Assembly (NCBI GenBank): GCA_963969495.1
Contig: OZ018337.1
Span: 79,904,648-79,968,647, forward strand
From: Ceratothoa steindachneri
Taxonomy: Eukaryota > Arthropoda > Malacostraca > Isopoda > Cymothoidae
Direction: 5' to 3'
Length of the DNA stretch: 64,000 nucleotides
Under the pieces are notes generated by a model. The model made no database searches. It was given only the letters and a program-made list of their open reading frames with translations, and was not told where the DNA came from. Below are positions 32,901-44,900 of the stretch, one piece after another; the first letter of the stretch is position 1; every line of letters starts with the position of its first letter. The position numbers and the translations under genes are program-made.

Positions 32901-35900
32901 CAAAGGCCTAATGGTATGACTCGTCTCTCGGCGCCATAGGCACCGTCAAGATCAGCTCGGTTGCATTGAGTTGTTGGCGACTGAGGAAGGCGTCGGGCTC
33001 GCGCGTACAGGCAAATAAGGCACTGTGCACGACGCAGAGCGTGTGGCATATCCGCAGCTTCGATAAGTAGGCTGTCAATAGGGGCTGTAGGAAAGGCATC
33101 GGTCGCCAGGAGAAGGCCGGTGTGGTGGATCGAGTCCACCTTCCGTAATACACGCTGGGCTTTGGATGCATAAAACTATAGTCCACCACTTCCAGGAGAA
33201 GCCCATTTAGAAACAAGTCTGGATGGCGGCGCAAGTGCACCACCTTACTCTTGGCCAAAGAAAAACCGAAGCGTGTGCGCTTCGGCATAGCGAGGACGCA
33301 GTTCAGTGCCCGTTGAAGTCGACGCTCCAGAGTTGGAATCTGGGACACGCCAAAAGAGATTGAAAGGTCTTCTACGTAGAGCGTAGCGAGAACATCTTCC
33401 GGCAGCACCGAGGTGATGCCGTTGATGCTCAGGGCAAAGAGTGTGACACTGAGGATACTTCCCTGCGGGACACCCTTTCCTGTTCCATTGTGCCAGAGAG
33501 GGGCTCCCCGCACCAGTACGCGGAATCGACGATCTCGCAAAAATTCAGATATAAACATTGGGAGGCATCCCCTCGCCCCCCCCCCCTATGTAGAGATACT
33601 GTATCGCCATGCGGTATCATAGGCTTTCTCCAGATCGAAAAACACCGTGGCGTAGTGGTGTCTACGATGGAAGGCCTCGCAGACGGCATTTTCCAGTCGG
33701 AGCAGAGCATCTGCCGTGGAGTGGAACTTGCGGAAGCCGCACTGTGCGAAAGACAGATGGCCTCCGCTGTTCAGGAGAGAAAGCTGAGAGATAATCTAAC
33801 ATTTACCAATTTCTCCATCAACTTGCACACGCAGGTTAGAGAAATTGGGCGGAAACCGGCCGGGGTAGAGTGATCTCTCCCAGGTTTGCGAAAAGCGAGC
33901 ATAGTAGCCATTCGCTCGGAGTCTGGGAGGATACCCTCCAACCAGATCTTGTTGAACAAATCTAAGAGAAAGGCCATGCCTCGCTCACACAGGTGTCGAA
34001 GCATCGCGTAAGGAACATCGTCCGGACCAAGGGTGGTGTCCGCGCACGAAGCGAGAGCGGAACGCAACTGGCGCAATGTAAACCTGTCGGGAGGTAAAGT
34101 CCAGTCGGCGGCCTTCTGCTAGAGAATGCGGTCGCGAAGGACTCCGCCACGGACGCGGGGTCCGGGATTGTGGTCTCATTCTCCTAGAGAATGGGATGGG
34201 GATCCTGCGAGAACTTACCCCGAATCCTTTTGACTCGCTTCCACACCTCTGCTGGACGGATGCCAGCCAGGAAGAGCGGCGGGCGTACTTCGAAACATAC
34301 CGGAACCTAGCCCTAGCTCGACGAAATTCACCGACAGTGAAATCGTTCGGACAGCACTTATAGCGCATATAGGCATAACGCTTCTGTTTGAGGGCCGTCT
34401 CACACTCAGCTGACCACCACGGAAACGCTCGGCGCGCAAAACGGCCAGACATTCTAGGAATAGTAGTTAGGCTCACAGAGATGAGGTTGCCGGAGAAGAG
34501 CTCAACGGCCTCATCTACCGACCTAAGCTCCTCGACTGAGACAAAGAAATCAGTCATGTCTTGAAATGCGAATCACTACGCCCGCACCAAGCACCACCAG
34601 GGCGTGCTATCAGGCGGCAGCGGTCCAGAAAATGATATTTGAATGGGAAAGTGATCACTACCATGGAGGTCACCGACCACCCGCCACCCAAAATAAGGCT
34701 GTTCATCCGGAGAGCACAAAGATAGAGCGAGACAGGAAAATGAAGCGGTTCTCGGGCAGTGATGCGTAAACTCATCCACATTTAGGACACTCATCTCCAG
34801 CACGTCGATCAGGTCAGCAAGGGCTTGACCCCTGGGATTAATCGAGTAGTCGCCCCAGAGGGGGTGTCTATCATTCACATCCCCGGACAAGAGAAAGAGC
34901 CTCGGCAACCGAGCCACGACGTGGCGGAAGGCCCCCAGGTCGAAGTGGGTTGACGGTGGAATGTACGCAGAAATAACAGTATGCCTCCTATCCAGGTGCA
35001 GCTGCACTATCACTGTCTGAAAGGAGGTATTCAAAGCAAAGAGAAGGACGGAGACATCATGCCGGGTGTAAATGATGCATCTTCTTGCACGGCCCCCATC
35101 CCGTGGTGGTGGGGTCGCAAAACCCATATACCCTGGGAGGGTGGGCAGGGGGCACGCATCCAGCATGATCTCCTGCAAAAAGATAGCTAAAGGAAAACGG
35201 GACGAGACGAGCCTCCGCAGGTGCTCCAGGTTGTCCGGAGTACGCGGCAATACCTTTGACGGAATATGCCTTCCAGGCCTAGCTGAGAGGAGATGCGGGG
35301 GCCCTCTTCGAAGAGAAGACCCCCTCCCCCCATGGGAATACCCGTACGCTTCCCGGGGTCAGAACCCCTGGCGCTGTTGGCCGGATAAAGCGCTGAAGGC
35401 ACTGTCGCCTTCGAGGACTTATCAGGGGAGGTTGGGCTCGCCATGCGAGTCTTTTCCTCCCTCCGCCTCGAAAACTTAGGCGGGCGTTGCGGCTTCGGAG
35501 GCGGGGGACGCTCTTTTCGAGGAACCACCGTCTCCGAGCCACTCGGTCCACCACTAGGCGTGGGCGAAGGAGCCGAAGCTCCTTTGTTGCTGTCCTCCTT
35601 TCGGGAGACAGCTTTAGGAACCCCAGAAGATGGCCTCACGACTAACTTCAGGGTGTTGCCTCCTGTGAGTCTAACAACTCGATGGAGGCGCGCAGCCAGT
35701 TCGCCTCTTACGAGAAGCGGTCACGCTTGGGATGAGGAGGGGGAACCCTGGTTTTAGCTAGGGCTGAGTGTGAACCCTTCATATCGCCAGCTCTACCAAG
35801 GGAGCACCCGGGGTGGGTAGAACCCGCAAAAGGGTTTCGAATTGGCGCGGAAACGACCGGCTTGTGGGACTGGAAGGCGAGTCGCAGCGGGTGTCTTTTT

Positions 35901-38900
35901 TAACTTTGAGGCATAGGACGTTCCAGGCAGCGCCGGGCGTACCAGGACCAAGTCCTTAGCCTCGCAAATTGTGAGATGATCCTGGGCCTGAACGGCCAGG
36001 ATTTCCTTCTCAAGGAGATTGGCACCACATTGCTTCGAATAAGCAATTGACACACTTGGCCACACACGATTTGGACTTATCGTGTGTGGCTTTGGAGCAA
36101 CTTATACAAACTTCAGGTAACTCAGACTTTGGACGTCAACAGGAGTGATTCATGTGGCTGAAGCGGTGACAGTAGTAGTACTTCCGCGGCAGTGACACGA
36201 ATGCCTTCACACGGTAGCAATACCAACCGACCAGCACCGACGCAGGGAGCTTGTCAAGGTCAAACGTGACGAAGAATGTAGGGGTCGGTCTCGAAGCTTC
36301 TCCCTGTTTTCTCATCACACGTTCAGCCTTGATCGCTCCATGGTCGGCCAGCTCTAAGGTGATGTCATCTATGGAGTAGTCGACGAGTCCCCTCGCATAA
36401 ACCACTCCTTTCCCGAAGTTCATGGTAGAGTGCGGCATTACACTCACCGGCGTGCCTTCAAGTGTCCGAAGAGCACTAATCATGGACGCCTTGAAGAGAT
36501 TCGAGGTATTCGCCAGAAGGCGCCCGTCCGAGAAACGGGTCACCTTCGGCTCTCTACCAGGCTAGCTAAAGCTCTCTTCTGATGGATCCTGTTGCCCTTA
36601 GCAACATGCTGCTATCAGTGGAGCGAATAACAAGGAAGAGTTTGAAGCCAGGGGGCTCAAAAATGCCAGGTAACCTCTGAATGAGGGACCCGACGCAATA
36701 GAGGCTCCTCTCTGCACACTTTTAGTCGTTGTCTGGGACTCCCCACCCGGGAAAGCACCGGGGCCGATCTTGGCTTTGTCATTTACCAATTCTTTTTTTT
36801 TTTGTCTTTATCGTCTTCTTGTTCCTTTTCTTTTTAGGAGAGGAGGGTGGGGAATGAGCCCGCTTCTCTCCTCCGCCTGTAGGAGCCAATAGGCCAGATG
36901 GATCCGCTCAATAAGATCCTTCTCTGAAATGGAGAAGCTCTTGGCTGTCACAGGGGCATCAGCCGGGGAAGGAGATCCCTCCTCTCCTAGTGGTGCCTCG
37001 CGGGCCGGAGCCGTCTGAGGAGAAGCTTTCACAGGGGCGGACTCGGGTTCTGGGCTTGGCACAGAGACCGGGTTTGACCTCATGGATGATTCTACCGTCT
37101 GGGGCTGGGTCACCTCAGCCACGTCCATCTCGGGGGGGATGGGGGCTTCCATGTGGCCATACTCCGCCCCCACGAAGGACATCACGATTCCCATTCCAGG
37201 AACCTTTTTTCGTCTTTGACCAGCGAAGCAGCATCCGTCAGGGAAGAGAGCGAGAGAGAGGGGGGGGGGGGCAGGTACACTGACCCACTGCAAGCTGGTC
37301 ACGCTGCAAGCACAATATTAGCGGGAATGGGCTGACGGGCCATGCTATTCCTTGCTCCCCAGTGGGAGTGGTCAATTATGGCCCACCTGCCTGCTTTCTT
37401 GGCAGTCACCTTGGAAAGTAAATGGGGAACTGCCACTGGAAAAAGGGAGTCGCAGGGGGTGAGGGAGAGACCCCCTGCACCTGTAGGCATATGAGAGAAG
37501 TAAGCCTCCTCCCCAGTCAAAGAGGTTTGGAGGGTCCTCTGCAAAAGCACAGGGGGGATCTCCTTTGGTGCTGAGGAGATGCCCGAGGGAAGCTCCAGTG
37601 ATGGTAGAGGGAAAGTATTAGAGTTTTCAGATATGGGCATGGGCACCCTATTATTTTCAGAGGATGCAAACGCTCATCACCCCATGCAGTAGCCCGCTCT
37701 GCGATGGGTGAATACAGGGCCGGCAAAACCAGCTGCCACTATTTGAGACCATTCCTCCTGCCTGGTGGCCTGGCAGGCCATCAGCATGGCGACTCCACCT
37801 TAGGCTCGGCATAAAATCGATAGTGAAAGGAAAAAGAAACGAGATTTGAGGGGGCATTGTCCCCTCAGCCCCGATCCGAGATGGGTGGGTGAGAGGAAGC
37901 TGTTCGGTGCCTACCCTGTGAAATTAGAGGGTGGCCAGAGGAAGTTGTGGGAGAGGTTGCAGGGAAAGTGAGGAAGCAGGGTAAGAAGACAGGCTGTCAG
38001 AAAGAAGAGGCTAAGCTGAGGCCGGATAGGGCGCAGAGTACTCTTACCACAGACAGGAAATCAAATACCGAGCCCCTTACGAGGTACAAAAATAGAATAC
38101 CCCCCAACAAACTACAGCAACTTGAAAACATTACCACTCTCATCCTATCTAGACCCTTCCCATGACCATCTCTGAACCATCTCACTATAATCTCACTAGC
38201 CTTCCTGAGTGCCGTTGGGTTTGATTGAAGAGAATCCAGAGACAAGAAAACCAAACTACTCACTCCAACTCTCTTTCACCCAAATGCATACCTTACTTCC
38301 CACATACTTTTCACACTATCCAACAATTTACAACTTTTTAGAGGCATTTATAATACAATTACCAGACTCATTGCAAAACATGACAAACTTTCTAACATTT
38401 GGGCTAATATATCTTGTCGAGGCACCTTTGCATTTTTCAGATCTCTGAAGAACCAATCCAATCATATCTACATTTGCTTCCTCTTCCATACCAACATTAT
38501 ACAGGTGGGTCATTCCATGTCAAGTGGTCTAATGCTCCCCACCGCAGATTTTGATGAGATTTGGTACACAAGTTAGTACTTGGCCTGAACGACTTGCAAA
38601 ATTTCAATTCTGTAGCTGCTATAGTTTCTAAGATATAGTACGCCTGTTTTTTACCCCAAACACTGGAACCTGGACTGGCAGTTTCACGGAGGCCTTTTTA
38701 GGGTGCCTTTACTCAGTTACTATATGCTTTGAGGTGTTGAAAATGACTACTCTGGCCTACATTTTTGCAAGTGTTTCAAAAATCAAATCAGTTTTGACCC
38801 AGGTGGCTGTTTTCTCACAAATAGATTTAAAATGCAAAAAAAATTACCTGTAACACCAAGCAGTGTTGCACTCATGAGCCTATATCTCCTGAACATTGGG

Positions 38901-41900
38901 GTTATATGATACAAATTTTTTTTTTCCTGGCATGGCATCTAACTTTTTAGTCTGTGTGCCAAATTAGAAGTTGCTAGGTCTAATAATCTCTACATTAGAC
39001 CCTATCAAAGTTGGTCACAAACAGAAAAATGCGAAAAATGACCCATGTTCAATCAGTTATTTGACCATCACGGCAGTTTTTGATCCTCTTTTTTGGGAGG
39101 GTCTCATTGGAATGAGCATTTCAAATAGCCTTGAAGACCAAAATATCTTTTTTGAGACTGAGTTGCTTCTTGGTCAAATGCTAACTTGAATTTGCCCTAG
39201 TTTTGGCCATTCGGGCCTTGCAACTGTATTGATTTGGAGTAGGGATGTTAAAATTTTTTTTTAGCACTATAACATATGTGAAGTAATGAACATGTGTTTT
39301 ATATGTTACTACTCCATTATTGCACAATTTATATTCTATTTTGCTTCATTTTAGAAATACTGTATGCTAGTGCCTTGAAAATATGGAACAGCAAATTGCA
39401 ACTTCTAGTTCGGATCGTGCGACAAAGCGATATTGCTGCAATCCCTTCAATCTTCCACATACAAAGGAAATTGTGAAGGGTCTGCACAAGATTACCACTG
39501 ATACAACAGCTAAGCTCAAGAAAGTGACTGGGCAAGACCTAGAAGGGGTGCTGTGTCAAACACGTGGATGTGAGGCGAGTCCAAGATTTTAAAGTCAAAC
39601 ATCTGGTGAGGCAATTGACAATTCTTCTGGTGAAGAACTTGAAGCAGTTAAAAGAGCTCTTGTAACAGAAGCTGTTGATACTACTGCTGGAGCATTTGGT
39701 GTGTCCCCTTTAAAGTTCAGAAAGGTCAGCAAGAGGGATTTACCTAGATATGGAGGCATGAAGATTCAGCAATTACAACAGAAGTTAGCAGAATCCATTG
39801 CAGTAGCTGGTGGGTTAGACATTGGTGATATGTAACCTGAAGCTGAAGCCAGCCAAGCTGCATGCCAAAACTGTGAGGATTACACCAATCTTTTGTCTGC
39901 ACTGCAGAGCAAGTGTATAGCCTCAACTAGCCATTATGACAAACTCCAGATTTTGGTCGAGGAAAAGAGTTGCTGAAGAATTTCAAGTGTCAGAAAGGAT
40001 GGTTAAAGCAGCAAGAAAGTTACATGTTGAAGATGTACTCGCTCGGCCAGTACTAACAAAAGGAAAACTATTAGCAGACATGACAAAACGGCATGTAGCA
40101 GAGCTTTATGAAGACAATGAGTTCTCCAGGCTATGCCCAGGAATGAAAGACAAAGTAAATGTGTGAATCAATGGTATAAAAATTCAATTGCAGAAGAGAC
40201 TTCTTTTGTGCAACTTGAATGAGCTGTTTACATACTTCTGGAACAAGTATCCATATCAAGCTAATGTTAGCTGGAACACAGTCAATAACTAAAGATTACA
40301 AAGAACTGATTGGCAAAACGGTCTGTGATTTGAACTCTCGTGATTGCATAATTCGCCGTTGTAATAACTGCCCTGGTGAAGAGCTACTGCATGAATACCT
40401 GGTTCAAATCTTTGAGGATTCAGATCCTGAAGCCACAATTGAGTTCAAGCAGTGGATCCAGACAGACTGAGCAAATCTAATCAGTAACCAGTTATCAGGT
40501 GAAGAATTTGTCAAGGATGTTAGTGCCAAGCTTACCAACTTGTCAGTCCACCACTACATTGCCAAACATCAGGCTAATTATCTGAAAAGACTCAAGGATA
40601 ATCTGCAGGAAGACAAATTAGTGATTTTGATGGATTTTGCAGAGAATTATTCCTTTATGATGCAGGATGAACTTCAAGGGTTTCACTGGGACAATAGCCA
40701 AGTCACATTGGGCCCATTTACAGTTTACACCAGAGAAAACGATGAAGTAAAGTGCCACAGCATGTGCATCATCAGTGACTGTCTACAGCACAACGCTGTG
40801 ACTGTTTATGTGTTTATCAGGACAATTTTGCAGTATCTGAAAGCCAATCTGGCACCATCAGGCACAATATAAGAACTTCAAAAACTTTGCAAATCTTTGC
40901 CACCATGATGCAGGATGAACTTCAAGGGTTTCACTGGGACAATAGCCAAGTCACATTGGGCCCATTTACAGTTTACACCAGAGAAAACGATGAAGTAAAG
41001 TGCCACAGCATGTGCATCATCAGTGACTGTCTACAGCACAACGCTGTGACTGTTTATGTGTTTATCAGGACAGTTTTGCAGTATCTGAAAGCCAATCTGG
41101 CACCATCAGGCACAATATAAGAACTTCAAAAACTTTGCAAATCTTTGCCACCATGAAAAAGACTATGGAATCTCAGCAGAATGGAACTTTTTCGCCACAT
41201 CCCATGAAAAATCTCCTTGTGATGGAATTGGTGGCCTGATCAAGCGCTATGCTCAGAGAGCAAGTCTACAGTCTCCACTGGAAGGCCACATTCTCACTGC
41301 TGAAGACCTGTACAAATTTTGTGAGAAGCAGGTACCAAGAGTGAAGAGTTTCTTTGTCAGTAGCGCTGAAGTTGCAGAGGTTAAAGAAGTCCCAGGAGCA
41401 GCAATTTGCCAAAGCAGATACAGTGGCTGGTACAATGGAACACCACTGTTTCAAGCCAATTGATGTGAACCAAATGTCTGCAGACTGCACATCATTCATG
41501 GCCACATTGTCTGTGTCAGAAAAGGTTTTTGGGAAAAATGCAAATCTGCAACCAGGCCAATATGTTGCTTTCATATATGATGCAAAATGGTGGATCGGAA
41601 ATGTTGGCAAGGTGTGTCTGGAAGATGCTTTGATAAATTTCATGCACCCGCATGGACCTTGCAGGAACTTCCCCTGGCAATCTACACTTGAAAAGTGTTG
41701 GATTCCAGAAATTCATATTCTGTGCATTGTTCCTGTACCAACAGCTTTGACGCTTGGAAGGAATTACAGTTTGCCTGACACTGTTATCCAAGAGGTGCAG
41801 GCAAAGTTTGGAGCTATGTAATAAAAAGAAACTCACTTGGCTTGGGAACCAGCTAGAAAACCACCTGAAGGCTTGGGAACCTCGGACAAGAAACCCACAC

Positions 41901-44900
41901 ATGGCTTGGGAACCTCAGACAAGAAACCCACACATGGCTTGGGAACCAGCTAGAAACCCACTTGAAAGATTGGGAACCTTTGAGAAGAAACCAACACCGG
42001 CTTGGGAACCAGCAAGAAACCCAACACTGGGACAGCATGGAGGACTGGAGAAGAGAGGTGGCTGGACCTGCACGGCTATCGGGCGTGGCCACTAGGTGAT
42101 GGGGATACCAATTTGTGACCAGCAGTCGCAGAGTTGGTAGTGGCACAGCCACCATGGACTAACGCAGGATTAAAAAAACAAATCTTGGTGGTATGTTGTG
42201 TGAGAGAGTACACATTTTTTACACATCAAAAAGTTCCAGCCAAGCTCCACAAGGGCAAATTCAAGTTAGCATTTGACCAAGAAGCAACTCAGTCTCAAAT
42301 AAGATATTTTGGTCTCCAAGGCTATTTGAAATGCTCTTTCCGATGAGTCCCCCACCCCCCAAAAAAATGAGGATAAAAAACTGCCATGATGGTCAAATAA
42401 CTGATTGAACATGGGTCATTATTCACCTTTTTCTGTTTGTGACCAACTTTGATAGGGTCTAATGTAGATATTATTAGACCTAGCAACTTCTAATTTGGCA
42501 CACAGACTAAAAAGTTAGATGCCACTACAGGAAAAAAGATTTGGTATCATATAACCCCAATGTTCAGGAGATATAGGCTCATGAGTGCAGCACTGCTTGG
42601 TGTTACAAGTAATTTTTTTGCATTTGAAATCTCCGTTTCTGAGAAAACTAAGCCACCTGGGTCAAAACTGATTTGATTTTTGAAACACTTACAAAAAAGT
42701 CAGCCAGACATCATTTTCAGCACCTCAAAGCATATAGCAACTGAGCAAAGGCCCCCTAAAAACGCCTCTGTGAAACTGCCAGTCCAGGTTCCAGTGTTTG
42801 GGGTAAAAAACAGGCGTACTATATCTTTGAAACTATAGCAGCTACAGAATTGAAATTTTGCAAGTCGTTCAGGCCAAGTACTAACTTGTGTACCAAATTT
42901 CATCAAAATCTGAGATGGTGAGGTGGGGCCCGATTCATAAAATTGGACCCATTTGATATGGAATGACCCAGCGCATAAAAGTACTCTGTAGTAGTTAGAT
43001 TGTCTGCCTACCCTCCCCTATGTCTAATCCCTTTCTTCCTTTTCAGAATGTGTGTGGATCCAGTGATGGGAGAGCTTCGCTTTGGGTGAGGGACTCGATA
43101 GATTTCTATCATGCCCCCCATTCATCCGTCTCTTCCTACAGGCAAATTTTCCAGCTTAAAAAAAAGGGGAAAAAAAGAGAAAGATTTGAAAGACAATTTT
43201 TTTTGTGTAGATTGATATCAATTAGTGTAAGAAAATAGTGAAGAGACAAATGGAAGGAGAATAGGTGAGTGTAGCCTGTGTGAAAGTAAGTGTGGTTGAG
43301 TGTGTTAGGTGTAAGAATGGTTGAGTGTGGCAGTAAGTCAGTGACTGAAAATGCCTTCTCTTTTCCAGCTCTGTAGTGCCGGTAATATCAGTCTAACGAC
43401 ATCTAGTTTTTGGAGGCAGCTGAAGCCAGCCCTGACCATCACTAGCTGCACTCAGGATTGGAAGCAACCATCTCCAAGTGTGGGTCCTTGAGAGCCTCCC
43501 ACACTTTACAGTCATTTGGAACCACATGTCTATATCCCTTGAGAGCTGAGCATTTCACAGTGACTGGAGTTCACGCATTCCAGCCCAAGTCAGAACGCTA
43601 CTGAAACCCTTCCCCTGCACAACAAAGAAAAGCGGGTCTGCCCTCCCTTACCCTTCCGTTTCTCCCCCTTTTCGACCAGCTATAACCATTTGTTTCATTG
43701 AGGGTGCACCCAGAACCATGGTATATTGATTTGCCATTCATAATTGTTTGTGTATTGTATTCGTATTAAATTCTCTGTGTTGGACAGTAAATAAATATTT
43801 TTGTAAGGCCATAAATCCCACTCAGTGTGAATAAATATTTTTTTTTGCTTAGGTGTAATCTTATTTGGAGTTGGCCACTGTTGGCATATATAGTAATTGT
43901 TTGGATTCATAATTGTGATCATTTGAGGTTTGACATTTATATTTTGGAGTATTGTACATATTTATACTTGCTGTTGGTTAAGGTTGCAGTTTGTATTTTT
44001 CCACTATTTACTGGGATTTGGTTAATAAATAAAATTTTAGAGTACCCCTTCATTATCCTCTCCTCGAACAACTGGGTTGGCCTTGTTGGGGCAGTGGGGA
44101 TTATTGGTGAGGGAGTCACGACCCTGCCGCCACAACTCTAACCATTTCTTTTAACCTTAACACTCACAAGTAGCCGCCTACAATCTAATAATTTATGTGC
44201 AAACATATTTTTATCTTGGTTTCTCACCTTTCTCACTTCCAAAATAATTTCCTGTTCTTAACTGGATCCTCATTTATATTCTGTCCAAATGCTTCATTTT
44301 TAAATTTTTTTCCTCTGGCGAATGAATTACTTGTCACCTTTAAAACTTTCTTACTCTGATGAATTACTTGTTGCCTTTAAATTTTTTACTCTTGTGAATC
44401 ACTTGTCCCCTTTAAAACTTTCTTAATCTGGCAAATCACTTGCCATCTTTAGAACTTTCTTACTCTGGTGAATCACTTGTCATCCTTAAAACTTTCTTAC
44501 TCTGGCGAATCACTTTTCAGCTTTAAAATTTTTTTACTCTGGTAAATCACTTGTCACCTTTAAAACTTTATAAGAGCTGATAAATTAATTGTCATCTTTT
44601 GTCTCTGTATCCACATTCCTTGACCTGCTCACTTGCACTCCAGCATCAAGAAATATGTTTCACTTTTCCTCTTCAATCCATGTTTCAGATTACCATCCCT
44701 TTCCCTTCCCAGTTCTAGCACATACAGCTCTTGTATTACCCATTACCTCTTTTTTTTAATTTCTTCCAAATTTGCTATATTACCATGTTCATACTTTCTC
44801 TTACTCTCAAACATTTTCACATATTCTTCACTCTGATATTGATTTGACAGCATTAAATTTTTGATTCTCCCTTCCTCCAATCTTCTTATACATACACCAA

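Larger units (their letters stand above)
31657..38084 (-). mobile_element. Family A LINE, copy F, full length, 13-bp TSD
   Basis: 6,428 bp on the minus strand, from the 5' UTR (38084-37650) through ORF1 and ORF2 to the 3' UTR and T-rich end at 31657. TACAAAAATAGAA stands at 31644-31656 and 38085-38097, a 13-bp target-site duplication. It is more diverged from A, E and G than they are from one another. It gives the best estimate of the full family length and domain order. Confidence 0.93.
38506..42970 (+). mobile_element. Unclassified DNA transposon with ~700-bp terminal inverted repeats
   Basis: The element is 4,465 bp. The left terminal repeat 38506-39198 is the reverse complement, with scattered differences, of 42252-42970. 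Both ends start TGGGTCATTCCAT. Between them lies a broken plus-strand gene (39383-41821) of a type I remember from predicted proteins in arthropods and cnidarians, with DFAENYSF, CDGIGGLIKR and a C-terminal FMHPHGP region. Long TIRs recall Mutator or foldback elements, but I see no matching target duplication and cannot name the superfamily. It lies in MED29 intron 4. Confidence 0.85.

Noticed and set aside
38328..38513. Minus-strand 60-codon open stretch as a MED29 or other exon
   Set aside because: No similarity to any family I know, and not needed for the MED29 reading frame.
38497..42980. 9-bp Mutator-type target duplication at the long-TIR transposon
   Set aside because: Flanks TATACAGG and GCGCATAA do not match in any register tried.
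44310..44600. Regular ~42-bp repeats as a CRISPR-like array
   Set aside because: Units are degenerate along their whole length with no spacer pattern, in an animal genome; it is a minisatellite.
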